From Malus domestica (taxonomy: Eukaryota > Streptophyta > Magnoliopsida > Rosales > Rosaceae), in NCBI RefSeq assembly GCF_042453785.1, contig NC_091665.1, forward strand, positions 29,374,501 to 29,438,500: a stretch of 64,000 nucleotides of DNA, in the 5' to 3' direction. The position numbers and the translations under genes were made by a program. A model generated the notes under the pieces. It was not told the DNA's origin. It saw nothing but the letters and a program-made list of their open reading frames with translations, and made no database searches. Every line of letters starts with the position of its first letter. The first letter of the stretch is position 1. This document shows positions 23,008 to 35,483 of this stretch, in pieces.

Positions 23008-26000
23008 TCATTTTCTGCTCCATGGAAAGCAGCAACTCTGCAAAATTTGAGTCCGAAAAAGAAAACGAAATGAGACATGAAAAACGGTGTTTGCATGAAA
23101 ATGAGAGTGATATGGTGATTAGTGACAAACCTTGGCACTGTCATTGGAACCCTGCCTTCTGGCATCCTGGTAAGACGGCTGAGAAGGAGTCCCTGGTACT
23201 TTTCCCGCCCGCTCCTCCCGCACTTTGTTGAATATGTGAGTGAAACCATCAGCTGATGCCGGGTCGTTTTCATCCCACTCGCCAAATTTCGGAACAGCAG
23301 CACCTTTCTCAGGCTGCCACATTAAAACAGAAAATATACTCAAGAGCAAGACTTGACAAAGATATTGTATCACTATAAAACTACCTGTTATTAAGTTAAC
23401 TACAGGAACAATAATTTCGAAAACAATGGTTTTTACCCAGCAAAACTTTTTCGAATGATGCTTGATCATCAGTCAAAACAAGTTTTTGAGACCATATCTT
23501 TTTACCGTAATTACAATAAAGAAGGAAAAATAGACAACAGTTTGACAAGTTTATGATGGTATAACAATATAATAATGGATATGAGGAAGAAAATTTACAC
23601 TTTCATCACGAGGTTTGAGGCGGGACCTTCCAGGAGTGCCATGGCTAGTTTCATATGAAGCCTTTCCTTCCCAGGAGGGTGAATCTCGTCCTGTGACCCT
23701 CGCATTGCGATGGAGAGGTGAACGCTCAACACTGTTCTCAGACCCAGCACTTGGCCGTGCAGGCCTTCGATGGGTTTCACCAGAACTAACTCCACGGCCT
23801 CTGCTAGGTTGATGTGCTGATTCACCAGAATTTCTGCGCTGGGCTGGGGAGTTGGCAAATCTTAGGTCATTATCCTCCCTGCTTCTTCTCTGTTCATGAA
23901 CTGGTTTTTCTGGTTCTGGTCTAACTTTTGGAGGAGAAGATGCAGATATGTCAGAAAGGATGTCCGGGTTCTCTTGGGGGTCATTTGGATTAATCATCTT
24001 TCCCCCGACACCAGTTCGATCCTTACGGGCCTTATCAAAATAGGCTGTGTAAGGAACACTTTCTTCGCCTTCCCAATTGCCAAACTTTGGTACATGTGAA
24101 CGTTGCTGCCACATTAAGAAAATAGTGTCATGCCTACTATTTTCATCAATCAATACATTTCAGTACATCAAGTAGCATTATATGAAGTATTTAAGACCTC
24201 GTCTATAAACAGGGTCATTGAATGGGTAAGTTCAAGTAGGCAGATGAAACCACTGAACAGAAACGAGGACCAAATTTAAAAATATGAATTGGACAAGTAT
24301 GACAGGCAGTTCAATGTGATCACAACTTGATCTCGCTTAACCACATTGCAACAAACTTTCAAATAAACACAGTTAGAACAGATCGGGGAAGAAAAGGACA
24401 TTCAAAATCTATTGCAACTCCCTAAACCTTCTCAGAGCAACACAAAAGAGATACTTCTTCAACAAGCTTTGGTTGCATTCAAAGAATGAGGTAACAGATG
24501 GTGACCTCACCTTTGTCCGGTGAGACAGTTACGCATTTTCTCAATGGCATGCTCTTCCCTAAACGTGTTTCCATTTCTACCATGAGCGCCCTAAAGCGAG
24601 GGAGGGAAATGACTGGAAGATTAAATGCCCATGGAAAATATTCAAATGAACATACGCCAAATGGTATACCAGATGACACATCCCAATATACCACCTCTAC
24701 GATTGTCCAATTGCCCACATGATTGTTTGGTTTAGACTGCATACCTATGCCTTTCTAGTTTCTAATCAAAAGCCAATCAATCCAATGCAACATCCAAGTT
24801 TAAGTTTTTAACAGCATATACTGACATCAAACCCAAATTCCTTTAAAATCAATGGTATTATAAGACTATCTTGGCACAACCAATATCAAGCCACTAATTC
24901 CAGTTCTCCTTAATTGCAACAAATGAAGGATAACTCATCCAACCTAGTCACCTTGTCACTCAACACTATCGATTTGGAGAAGCTGTAAAATGCACCAAAC
25001 ACTAGTGAACAATGATATCTCTCTTCACACTAAGTAAAACCCCATATATTCATTTTAACTGAGAAGCCAAAGAATTTCAATTCATACAAGAAAGTTGATA
25101 AAGAGAGATAAATTTCAGCTTCATCCAATCAACTCATTCAGAGAGAGAGAGAGAGCTAAAGAGAGAAAGCTTTCCGGACTCACCTACTAGTACGAAAAAA
25201 TACCAAGTTATAAACTTATAATACATAAAAAAATGTCAACCCATTGATTTCATTTCTCTAGAAATGGCAATTATCCAACATTCTCACTTTGTGCGCCAAC
25301 AGTATCTGTTGGAGATACCTTAAAATTCATTGAAAAAAATGAACAAAGATTTCTCCACCCACATAATAAACAATGTAGACTCAGAGAATTTCAAGTGTGA
25401 TTATGCAAACAAGAAGGAAGGGGAAGAGAAATTTTGTCTAAGAACATATTATCAAACATATAACACATACAGGTTTTCAATTACCTACTAGCACTAAAAA
25501 TTTCAAATAAGATACCATAAAACATCAGCCTCATCAAAAGATTATCCATCCAAAATTTCAGCAAAAGTATCAACTTCCAAGAATCAAAACACTGGAGCCG
25601 TATGGCATATGCATCAGTGTTTAAGCATAATGCAACATCAACTAGACTACAGTAGACCGCTCAACCCCATTCCAATCCTCAAAACAAGAACTCGGCAACC
25701 CAAACTCAGTACAACTATTACGCAAATTAACAAAAGCTAGGGCTCCAGTTCGCCCAAGCACAATTTTTTCAATGCTAATTCAACCACATGAGCAAAAAAA
25801 ATGCAAGAATTCTTCTTCTTTTTCGAAATAATTATTGAACATATATCATATACAGAAGCTGAAATGTAGATTCGAAGGAATGATAAAAGGCACTTTGATT
25901 GAGCAACCTAAAGTAAACTCCCCAATAACAGAACCCAGATCAATAATACATCAAAGTTTGCAACTTTACATGTCAACAAGCTTTCACATCAAAATATAAA

Positions 26001-26213
26001 TTAGTAAACTTACAATCCCAATTCAATATTTTTCCATTCAATTTCCAACAAAGTAGAAAATTTCCAAAATTAGAAGACAAAATCAGATAAAGCTCATATT
26101 TTTCTGAATTTCCATAAATTCTCTTCTTTATTTCCACAAGGAAACAGAATATTCATTTATTCAAAAAAATAAAGCACAAAAAAACCCAGAGAAAGTTGTG
26201 AACTTACTGCCAT
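23008..26213 (-). CDS. RIN4: RPM1-interacting protein 4 (RIN4), NOI-domain immune regulator
   Basis: A plasma-membrane scaffold that damps basal immunity and is guarded by NLR receptors. Four exons give 241 aa: 26213-26208 (only Met-Ala), 24105-23599, 23313-23131, 23037-23008; all GT-AG, phase 0. Two NOI modules carry the AvrRpt2 protease-site motifs: VPKFGNW at 7-13 and VPKFGEW at 178-184. The second is followed by ADGFTHIF, whose Thr196 corresponds to Arabidopsis T166. The C-terminus SCCFPWSRK has the acylated Cys pair that anchors the protein. The middle (about 50-165) is disordered and Ser/Arg/Pro-rich. Intron 1 is about 2.1 kb and follows just two codons. The leader (26214 to about 26420) is a GA-rich run. 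Nothing is broken. The Arabidopsis counterpart is At3g25070. Confidence 0.95.
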
Positions 26214-27524
26214 TTTGCTGTCCACCAGATTTAGAAAAAACCCAGGAAAGTAATGTCAGAGTAGAATCTCCTGGACCACCCACCACAAACACGCAACCCC
26301 AGTAGCTCCTCCACGAAACCCTTCTACGAACCACCAAGAGAGAGAGCAATTATTTTAGAGAGAGAGAGGGAGGGAGAGAGAGGAAGAGGGTGTAGAGAGA
26401 GAAAGGAGAGAGAGTTATAGAGGGGTTTATCAACCATTGACGGACCCTACCCGTCATGTTTGACCTTTCTCTCTATGTAATAGTCCTGCTTCTCTGTTCA
26501 AACATCTCCCTCAGCGAGTTAAGACTCTCCGTCTATTTGCGATAATGCTATTGGTTGATAATATGCTCTTTTTTTATTAATTAATTTATCCCCTGTATAA
26601 TTCAATTTTTTCATTACTTGTTTTCTAATTTTCTTTTTCTTACAAATTATAATTATAACGTGCTACGTTTTTCACTCATCAAATTTTGATAGTAAGATAT
26701 GATATGTTTAACGTTCTGTCCCATTCAAATTGTGTTAGCGAGAATCGTTCATGCACACATAACTGATTGCGAGGTTTTTCTTTAAAATAAGCAACATTAA
26801 AATGATAAAATAGTAATTTACTCACTTCCATTTAAAATTTAGCATGCCTTTATAAATTTGAAGTAATTTAAATTGTGTTAGCGAGGGTCGGTCATTTATG
26901 AATTATAAAAAAGAAGCATAAAGATATGACTTTTTAAACGCGGCTAATGCATAGTAATTTTTTAAAACACCACTGATGCATAGTAGTTCCTGAAATTGGT
27001 TTTTTAGTGTGTTATGTGTTTTGCTACTCTTTAAAGCAGAGCTACCAATAACAGTTCATGCGTATTTGATTGGTTTAAGTTATTGTTCATGATTAGTACA
27101 GGGATTAGCCAAATTAATTATACGAAAATGATGTAGTTACTAGTTCTTGATGCAGTGTGACTTTAGCATTATTATTATTTATTCATTTTAGTACGTATGT
27201 GCTTTATGCTTGTCTTTTTCTGTCCATGTGTTTTATTGAGATTGTATTGTTTTTGTTAGGAATTTTAATTGTGTTCATTTGGAGTTAAACAGGTTAGTTT
27301 TAGTGGCGGCCAACTTCAAATTGTAATTTGAGGAAACCTCAACTGAAGTACGAAAGCTGTGTTCGCTTGTCGATTTCTGTGGAAACATTTTCTCATGACT
27401 CCTTTTTTTGTCTTCTTCTCAATTTTTTGGGGTTTAATTTCTTTTAAAATGTCATATTGTAATTAGATAAGAAGTTTTAATGCTAGCTTATAATTTTCTT
27501 GATTTGGTTCACAAATTCAAGGTT

Positions 27525-28381
27525 TTAAAAAACGCTAGGCGTTAGTCGGGTGTGCCTAGGCGGTTAGGCGAGGTCTAGGCGGATTTAGGTAAATTTCTTG
27601 TATATCTTGTAAATAAGTGCATATTAACACTTACAAAAAAATATACTTGAATAAAATTCATGGATAAAATGCAAAAAAAGGATAAAATGCAAAAAAAATA
27701 TCCAGCAAGTCCAAAATTTAAAAACATATATGCCATGTAATTTAAGATATTTTGAATTATTATATCTAATTTTTTAAAAATAAAGGTAAAAATCCCACAT
27801 AGTGGGTTGGGTGATTCATAATAAAGAAAAAATTCTAATATGAATATGGGTAGTTCTTTGTAATTTATAAAATATTTTTTAGAGATCATATTACTTTATG
27901 TTTAATTTAAAGAGAAATAAAGGTGTGAAATATGTGGATGTAGGGACTGACACCCATCATTTTTTACGAGAAAAATCAATATGTTAGGGACTGACAGCCT
28001 ATGGTTTTTAACAAAAAAACAAGCAACTTGATGCTTGTTGTCAAAACTTGATTGGAGGGAAACTAATAAAAAAATTAAATAAGAAAAGTATGCAGAGTGT
28101 ACGTGGTGTGAAAGGAAGAGAGAGAAAGTTATTTCTCATCGTCTTCATCCTTTCGTCTTCGCCAAACCGTGAACCAAAAACCTAGAAGGACAAGAATGCA
28201 GTTGATTTGCATTCTTGAAAACAGAACAAAACTAAAATTTCTGGACCGCCTAGGCCACTAAGTCACCTGCCTAGGTTGCCCAAGCTGTCTCGATGGCTGC
28301 CTAATCCCTGTCCCGATTTTGAGTTAATCCCTGCGGCCAGTCACCACCCAGCGCCTAGACGCCACCTAGGCCGATTTTTAG
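27525..28381. mobile_element. Fold-back element with CTAGGCG-rich ends
   Basis: The left end reads AAAAAACGCTAGGCGTTAGT with further CTAGGCGG repeats. The right end, reverse-complemented, reads CTAAAAATCGGCCTAGG then GGCGTCTAGGCGCTGGG. These imperfect inverted, GC-rich ends enclose about 700 bp of AT-rich, non-coding DNA. No convincing target duplication is seen, so class and exact limits are uncertain. Confidence 0.5.
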
Positions 28382-28724
28382 AATACTGCTATAATTACTC
28401 TTTTGTTTGTCTTTTTTCTAAAAATTAAAATTGCTTCGCCAAGAGTTTGACCACACTCAATTTTGAGATAAACAAAATATCTTTACGAGTATTGTTGAGA
28501 GTCTGAATTTCATATTATAGAAATAAAGTTTATACACGAACGTTTAATAATCTTGAGATTCTTTAACCATTATCAACTAGTTTGAATTGAATGTGCACAT
28601 TCTAGTATATGGTGTGTTAGAACTAATTATTTATGTGTTGAACTGAATTGTCCATGTACTCCTGCATCACACAGTATTTGTTGCCTTTGATAGATAATCT
28701 CACATTGGAGCAATTAAAGCCTTA

Positions 28725-29120
28725 GAGCAACTCCGCCCTCCCAATTGGTAGGGGGATTGGGTGGATGATTTGATCCACCAAAACCAATAGGATGAGCTCC
28801 AGCCTTATGCCCAGTCACTCAGGCTATAGTGAAAAGCGGAAGGCCCGACTGCTCAATCGGGCCACAATCGCCCAACGCACTGCTTAAGGCAGTCAGACGT
28901 CAGGGTGATGTCACACACATTATAATTATTTGTGCCAGACACATGCATTTCACGCGTACGTGGGCGCAAGTTGTCTGACAAAAATCAAGGGTCTAGATTT
29001 ATCATATTTGACAGTCCCTTGTTATCCTGATTTTTATCGAAAATAAACATAGTATGATTTTTTTTAAATAATTTTTTAATGCCAATTGTTCGGACAATTC
29101 ATCTATGGCTGGAGATACGC
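28725..29120. mobile_element. PIF/Harbinger-like (Tourist-type) MITE
   Basis: A 396-bp element flanked by TTA (28722-28724 and 29121-29123). Ends are GAGCAACTCCGCC and, reverse-complemented, GCGTATCTCCAGCC, an imperfect inverted repeat with the shared CTCC core. The TTA duplication is typical of PIF/Harbinger. The interior is GC-richer than the flanks (CCCGACTGCTCAATCGGGCC palindrome near 28844-28863). No coding capacity. Confidence 0.65.
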
Positions 29121-29252
29121 TTAGGTAATTACTGTTCATAAAAAAAAATGCCAATTACTCAATAGCACATACTATTATCACCCTAAAGGGTGAAGTTGCT
29201 CTTTCATATGTGTTGCCTGCGATGGTGAATTTCATCCTAAACCTTACATGGA

Positions 29253-29432
29253 AGTAAAATTCTCTTCCCTCCTAATCTCTCTCCCCATTCCTCCCCTTCT
29301 ACTTGAACGGTTAATGTTAAGTCACGTTAACATTTTATTTTAATATTTTTTTAAAGACAATAAGACAAAAAGTAATGTGTGAGAAGATGGGAGAGAATGG
29401 AAGAGAATTGAAGGGAGAGAGAATCCTACTAC
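29253..29432. mobile_element. Fold-back MITE, pyrimidine-rich ends
   Basis: The left arm AAATTCTCTTCCCTCC pairs imperfectly with the right arm, which reverse-complemented reads AGGATTCTCTCTCCCTTC. The centre has AAGTCACGTTAACATTTTA. The length of about 180 bp, inverted structure and lack of coding suggest a MITE. No clear target duplication. Confidence 0.45.
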
Positions 29433-29514
29433 CTAAACGTGAGATGCACTAGCTTAAATTAGGTGATGCATATTTTATTTTAATCCCATAGAAAGTTCTT
29501 CCACAGATAAAATA

Positions 29515-29719
29515 CTGGTTTGGTACTGAGATAATTTTTTAAAAAGTGGGTATAAAAAAAAGCTGAGCTCAAAAAAGTGTTTGGTAAACACTTAAAAACA
29601 GTTTATTTTCACAGTTTTGGGTGAAAAAAAAAATTGAAAACGTAAAGCAGCAAAAATGAGCTTATTCTCACAGCACATTAAAAACAATTTTTTTTCAAAA
29701 CACAGTAATACCAAACCAG
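29515..29719. mobile_element. MITE with CTGGTTTGGTA inverted ends
   Basis: CTGGTTTGGTACT at the left and CTGGTTTGGTATT (reverse-complement of the right end) form terminal inverted repeats around about 205 bp. Subterminal TTTTCACAG and CTCACAGCAC blocks are repeated. The flanking duplication is not clear. Confidence 0.6.
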
Positions 29720-31164
29720 CCTAAAGTCTATAAACTGTGAGTGGGAGCTGGGGCTTGGCAGACATTGCACCAACTCAAGAGCTGATATAAAATACAAACT
29801 TAACTATTGATACTCCAAAATACACAGTTAAATTTGTATCTTATGTTTTCCTTATATCAACTATAAATCGTGTAAAATTTGCCTCCATGGTTAGTACAGT
29901 TACGTAGGGTTATGAACTTATGCACCTTCTAGAAAGGCCAATTTGTCAACTAATTAAGTTTTAATTTAATTAACAATTGGGTTGATAAACAAAAAGAAAA
30001 TCATAAATAAAGCCTTTATTCAAAACTAAACTTGTCATAAACAAATGCCCTAGTTGACATGAAGAAATCTGGTTCAAATCTTGAAAGAACACAGCTTTAT
30101 AGAGAAAAAAAGTATTCTAGGCCTGATTGAGATAATTTTTTGTGCAAGGGCTTATTTGTTTGTTACGTCACAACATGAGTTTGTTTAAAATACAAAGGGG
30201 ATTCCTGCATTTTGGTTCATTAAAATAGACCAAAGTATGATTCGAATACATAAAACTTATTTTGTGGGTACATTTTGAATGGATACATAACAAGACATAA
30301 AAGCCTGTACCTAAAAATCTCTTGTATGTATGACTTACAATTAAGAGCATAATATGAGTTCAAATATTGATTCACCTTTGAATCCACAGTAATGGTTTAA
30401 GCTAATCGTGGGCTTCAAAACAACACAAGCTATGTAATGTATCTAATACTTTAGCTTAGTTCGATTAGGTTTGCTGACTTGACCGTCAGAAGGTTTCAAC
30501 CAACACTGTACCTATACATCAGTCACACCCAAAATTATATATCATCTTTGAATTGTAGATTACTGGAGTAATTTGGATTCACGTTGATATTTTTGCTTCT
30601 TAGTTAGCCTCGCACAAAATGACCAACTACATAACAAATGGTGCATCTTTTGTATGATTGTAGTGCCTTTTTGCATAAAGAATCATTGTCTTTTGGGATA
30701 ACGGCCAGATTGTATTCACATCTAATTGCACAATCTTTCCCACTAATCCTTCATCAACTTTTCTTTATCTCATCTCATCACTTTTATAAAGTTTGTATTA
30801 AATAGAAAGCCCTCATTAGTTTCACTAATCTTCCACTTTAACTTTATTCGTACACTTAATAGAAAAAAACTTGGTGTTTGTATGGGATTGTTTTATACAT
30901 ACATGTTTAAGGTGGGTGTTGTGACATATCATCGTTTCATAGTCAAAGTTCGGTCTTATTCAATAGTTTTTGTATAATGCACCAGAGCATAGCGTGTAGC
31001 GGAGTTATAAATTGTTACATGCTTTGGATTCTTTGATAAAATGAAAATAGGAATGACTATAGGATTTTGATACCTTCAATTCTTCAGTAAATATCATGCA
31101 CTTCAGTAAATACCATGCACCCGAGCATGATAAAACTTTATCGTATTCAAATAATACAAATATG

Positions 31165-31342
31165 ACTTGTTTGAAAGTCCTTTTAAAATAAGTGAAAGTG
31201 CTTTTAGAAAAAACGTTTTTAGGTTCTAAAAGCACTTCAAGTTTTTCTAAGATTCACTTGCACTTTTACTATAGATTGATTTCAATAACATTTCACTAAA
31301 AGTGCTTTTAGCTTGTTTAAAAGCATTTCCAAATAAGCAAAA
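31165..31342. mobile_element. Weak fold-back MITE candidate
   Basis: ACTTGTTTGAAAGTCCTTTTA at the left and, reverse-complemented, TTTGGAAATGCTTTTAAAC at the right are imperfectly inverted. Inside are repeated AAGTGCTTTTAG/CTAAAAGCACTT blocks. Target duplication and exact ends are unclear. Confidence 0.35.
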
Positions 31343-31560
31343 CAAGCTTTTAACTATCATTCAGAATGATGAGGCTGTTTTGGAAGAATCTTTTTTATTG
31401 GATGATATTTTTGTACCACTTTTTTCCCTTTTTCTTACTCAAAACATTGATGACATGTTTACTAATTCGACATAAGCCAAGGAAAACTTGAAATGACAAA
31501 AGAGTGAGTCAATGAACGTTTACAAATCTGAAAACTAATGAAAGTGGATGATTTCATATA

Positions 31561-31716
31561 AGGAAAACTAATGAAAATGGTTTAAAATTTTTGAGTTTTA
31601 ACAATAAGGACAAAATAAAGAGTAAAGTAAATAGTACTAGAATTGATTTTTATGTGTAAAAATATAATTTTTCGTTAAAATGAACAACATCTAGAATTTT
31701 TTATTAAAATTCCTTT
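31561..31716. mobile_element. MITE-like repeat, related to 52782-52932
   Basis: Begins AGGAAAACTAATGAAAATGG and ends, reverse-complemented, with AAAGGAATTTTAATAAAAAA. The centre shares AGTAAATAGTACTAG and TTTTTCGTTAAAATGAACA with the copy at 52782-52932. Two-copy alignment within the window is the main evidence. Confidence 0.5.
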
Positions 31717-32026
31717 CTATATAACCAACGAACCCCAGCTTCATGCTTGTGGCCATAACGTAGATAGTAGCCCATTGGACCCTCTTCTATTGCATTTTCA
31801 AACAAATGCCATATAAATAAATAGTCAAATTGGTAGCATACTAGCATGCAATTGCAAAATGTGGCATATGAATATATGTGACAAAATAATGGCTTGGTTG
31901 AATGTCAAAGTATGTGTAGCAAGTAGCGAGACCTTCTCAGTTCTCGACAGTCGAAGTCAAGCTGTTGCAGCTTCTACTCACAATAACAAGTACAGTACTC
32001 AACAATCTCTCTCCCACCTCTCTTCC

Positions 32027-32245
32027 GGACAAAGATTGTCTGCCCTTCTACTTTCGGTGCCTTTCCGTTCCCTCTTATTTGTATGGTCACGGTTAGGCTA
32101 AATCAACATTTTATATTACTATTTATTTTTGTCTCATTATCTTTATAAAAGATAATATAAAATATTAACATAATTTAACCGTAATTATATAAAATAAAAA
32201 GATATGAAAAAGCATCGGACGTGAGAGGCAGACAACCCTTGTCCC
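32027..32245. mobile_element. Fold-back MITE, second copy of the 1462-1672 family
   Basis: A 219-bp element beginning GGACAAAGATTGTCTGCCC and ending (reverse-complement) GGGACAAGGGTTGTCTGCC. It is flanked by TCTCTTCC (32019-32026) and GCTCTTCC (32246-32253), an 8-bp duplication with one mismatch. The body matches 1462-1672, including TATGGTCACGGTTA and the ATTTTATATTACTATT block. Confidence 0.75.
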
Positions 32246-32790
32246 GCTCTTCCTCCGGCTAAAAGCTTCCTTAGTTTTTTTGCCTTCAATTACACATCAA
32301 GTTCATTGCTTTTGACTCTGCAAAACAACTTTACTTTTCATCCCCTAATCTTAAAGCAAAACCCATTTGCAAATAAACCAAATTACACCGCCTAGTTACA
32401 GAAAAAGCCACCAAATTAAGTTAATTAACAAATGGTTTTCTGCAGAAAAGCTTCCTGCTTTCTTACATTTCCCTCAAAAAGCCTAGATCTGTGTCCTTAA
32501 ACCCCATTTTTTGTCGATAAATCCAGCTTGTAGCAACTGGGTTTTGCTATTTACCTCGAAATATCATTACCCATCACCAAAAAAATCTGATTTTCAGTCA
32601 GAAATCCGTTGTTGCAGCCAGTATTTATTGCTACAGTGTCAGGAAGCTGCTTTTTCAACTCCATGGATCTGTGATTCTGCCTGCCGAGAAATGAAGCTGC
32701 TTTTCTGAGAAGCCGTTCCGATTCCATCACAAGCCAAGCAAAAAAAAAAAAAAAAAAAACACCCAGAGCTTTTGGTGGAAGCAGGGAAGG

Positions 32791-35299
32791 ATGATTCAGC
32801 TGTTGTTCGTAGTGCTTTTCGCCGAGGGGGTTGTAGCATTCCTTCTGCTGGTGAAAATTGGGCCGTTGAGGGAGCTGGTAATAAAGAGCTTGGATCAGAT
32901 AAAAATGGGTAAGGGTCCGGCCACCATAAAAACGATTGCCGGGACCATGTCTGTGATTTTAATCTCCGACTTCATCAGCATTGTGAAGATCCAGAACAAA
33001 GGTGTGAAGCTTGGGACGATGTCGCCGATGGATCAGGTTCTGTGGAGGACCCACCTGCTTGAAGCTTCATTGTTGGGTATGTTCCTCAATCCTGCTCACT
33101 GTTTTCTTAGTAGTTTTGAGTGTTTTGGTTACTATTTAGTTAGGGTTTTCTTGCTTTAGTTATGGGTTTTTGTTAAGAGTTCATAGAGACCGGCTAGCGG
33201 CTCACTACTATTGAACACCGATACTGAACCTAACTTAATCACCTGGCCCGTAGATTTTGTACAAAAGTTCTCGATGCAATTAGTGGTGGAACCACTCAAT
33301 ATAAGTTCTACTGAATTTTTTTTCTCGCGTTTTCGATGTGGGACTATACATTTTTAACAGTTTTAATTGGAAGTTAACAAATGTGTACGAGTGTGTGGAT
33401 TATTACACGAGTCCACCAAGGGAAAAGTAGAAGTTCTCTAGCACAATTAGTTTTGTTGCACATAAACAAGAAACTTTTAAGGTTGTTGCCACTAGGTTCT
33501 GTTGAGAAAGGGGTCGCTCCTGGAAAAGAATCTATTGATTCTCTCGCAATTGGTTGGACCATGATTAACCCTCGGCTTTACAGATGTACCCGTCAATAAT
33601 TCTTTATACATTGCAAGGATCTTTTGGCTTCTTTAGACTGTGTTAAAAAGATTTGCCTGAAAAAACTGGTTGTTTTGATTAGTGGATCTAGTAAGGACTA
33701 GAAATTGGTCTAATTGTAAGTCTTCAGTATAGTGTGGTGTTAACTTGAAATGAAAGTTCTCAAGATGATATCTGAATCGTTAGCGAAAATCATATCGTTT
33801 GGGTGGAAAAGATCACTTGTTTCAATATACAGACGTTTTTTATTTGGTTTTTCCTTTTCCTTTTTGTTCTGTTCTCTTAGCAAAATTCAAGCTGTAGTTG
33901 GTAAGAAGTATCCTATATTTTCATTTTCTTAAATATCGCTTATCAGACTAATTAAGAAAGTGAAAATATAAGATATAAAGGTTTTCCTTCAGTTGCCTAC
34001 CCTTTGCCAGTTTGCCAGTATTTGTTGGTTTTTCCGTTTTAATGTGAAATTAATTTCATTGGTTTTCCTTGTTCCCCGTATACATTTGTTAAAGACATAT
34101 CACTAGGAGTGTTAGTTCTTATGATTTTCATTTCCTTTCCTTTTCCGATAGCTTAATAATAATCAAGTATTTGCATGCATAATTGTATATCTTCTAGGAT
34201 GTGACATCATAAATCTGTATGTAACGCACGAGGAGTAGTTCAGTACCAAGTCAAATTATATTGAATTCAATCAAAAAATTGCGACCTAAGTTTTGCACTC
34301 ACAATCTACAGTGCGACTATCGTCAATGTAAGGACTCAATCCACTAGGTAAATAGGCATGGGGGCGACAAGATATTAGCCATTCATTAATAAAATCTTCA
34401 CGTTGGCCTCGTACTATCACCATCCATTGTAAATGTGTTTCGCTGCAGGTTTCTCTCCTATTGTCGGAATGACCCTAATTAATTTCACTCTTAAGAACTG
34501 TTTCTTGCTCCTCTCTCTTTTTATGGTCAAATGATGCAAACCTGGCAACCAGATGACTCCATCTCTCTCTTGGACTGTGTCCCGAATCCTCAGAATCGCT
34601 GTCTACTGGTTGAATACTTGGTGTCTCCATTCTTCATTACCCTTGGTTGCTGCTGCTAGTCCGGCCTCTCTGTCCTTGTACACCTAGTAATCGCTTTCAT
34701 GTTCTGGAAGAAGACGATTTTGGTTACCGGAAAAGGGAATGCTTAAGTTGATTATACAGTCTTCTTGGGCAACTGACAGTAGAGCTTCATGCATGGTGTC
34801 TGCTCTGGGATTGATGTCCGAACTGTTGTTTGCATTCCAGTGAATGATCCTTTCTATCCCTGATGACCCAAGAAATCAAGCACCATTATCTCAGTAAGCT
34901 AATCGATAATTGATCTTGCCTGCAGGTTTTACCCTATTTCTTGGATTCATAATTGATCGAATGCACCATTATCTCAGTAAGCTAATTGGATTGAGGAGTA
35001 GCGTGGGAGCTTCAAAAGAAGAACTTGATAGGCTTCAGAAAGAGAAGATACAGCTTAAAGAAAAGGAAGATAAATCGTCCCAAGAAATCAAGCAGCTGCA
35101 AGACAAAATCTCAACTCTAACAGAGGATTTGAAGAAGCTGAAATTGGAATGTGCAGAGAAGGATAAAAGCATCGAAACTGCTGAATCCCATGTTGCCTCC
35201 CTCCAAAAACAGGCTGCAGATCTACTTCTCGAATATGACCGCTTGTTAGAAGACAACCAAAATCTTCAGACTCAGTCTCTAGGTTATAGGAGCAGGTAA
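32791..35299 (+). CDS. BAP31-like ER membrane protein
   Basis: Two exons (32791-33076 and 34926-35299; donor G|GTATGT, acceptor GCAG|GT) give 219 aa. Homologues sit in the ER membrane and act in export and quality control of membrane proteins. Three membrane segments are seen at about 4-22, 45-62 and 97-112. Conserved polar residues (WRTHLLEAS, DRMHHYL) flank the third. The remainder (about 125-210) is a continuous Lys/Glu/Leu-rich coiled coil. The C-terminus ends GYRSR, not a classic KKxx retrieval signal. The last 48 bases of the intron and the start of exon 2 share a 24-bp exact repeat (34880-34903 and 34963-34986). The gene converges on the PPR gene with only 184 bp between stop codons. 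Arabidopsis counterpart from memory: At3g07190. Confidence 0.9.
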
Positions 35300-35483
35300 T
35301 TTTGAAACACCGCCGCAGTTTGAGCTTTGAGACGTATTTTGCTTACTTGTGATGTTCTTGTCTGATCCCCTGCCGGAAAGTTGTTGAAAATTTTGTAATT
35401 CTCGTGAAATTAGAACGTACACTCCCAGATTTAGTTCACGATGCCTTTCGATTAATAGATATGCACACGGAAATTTGAATCTG

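Larger units (their letters stand above)
26430..32790. other. Long AT-rich spacer between RIN4 and the BAP31-like gene
   Basis: No gene is supported over more than 6 kb. It contains a CTAGGCG fold-back element (27525-28381), a PIF/Harbinger-like MITE (28725-29120), two further fold-backs (29253-29432 and 29515-29719), weaker MITE-like sequences (31165-31342 and 31561-31716) and a hAT-like MITE (32027-32245). 29720-31164 shows nothing recognisable. 32246-32790 is the promoter/leader of the BAP31-like gene, with an A19 run at about 32740-32758. Confidence 0.55.

Noticed and set aside
33180-34450. Possible extra exon or element in the BAP31 intron
   Set aside because: The two BAP31 exons join cleanly without it; repeat-like segments near 33180 and 34220 could not be paired with other copies in the window.
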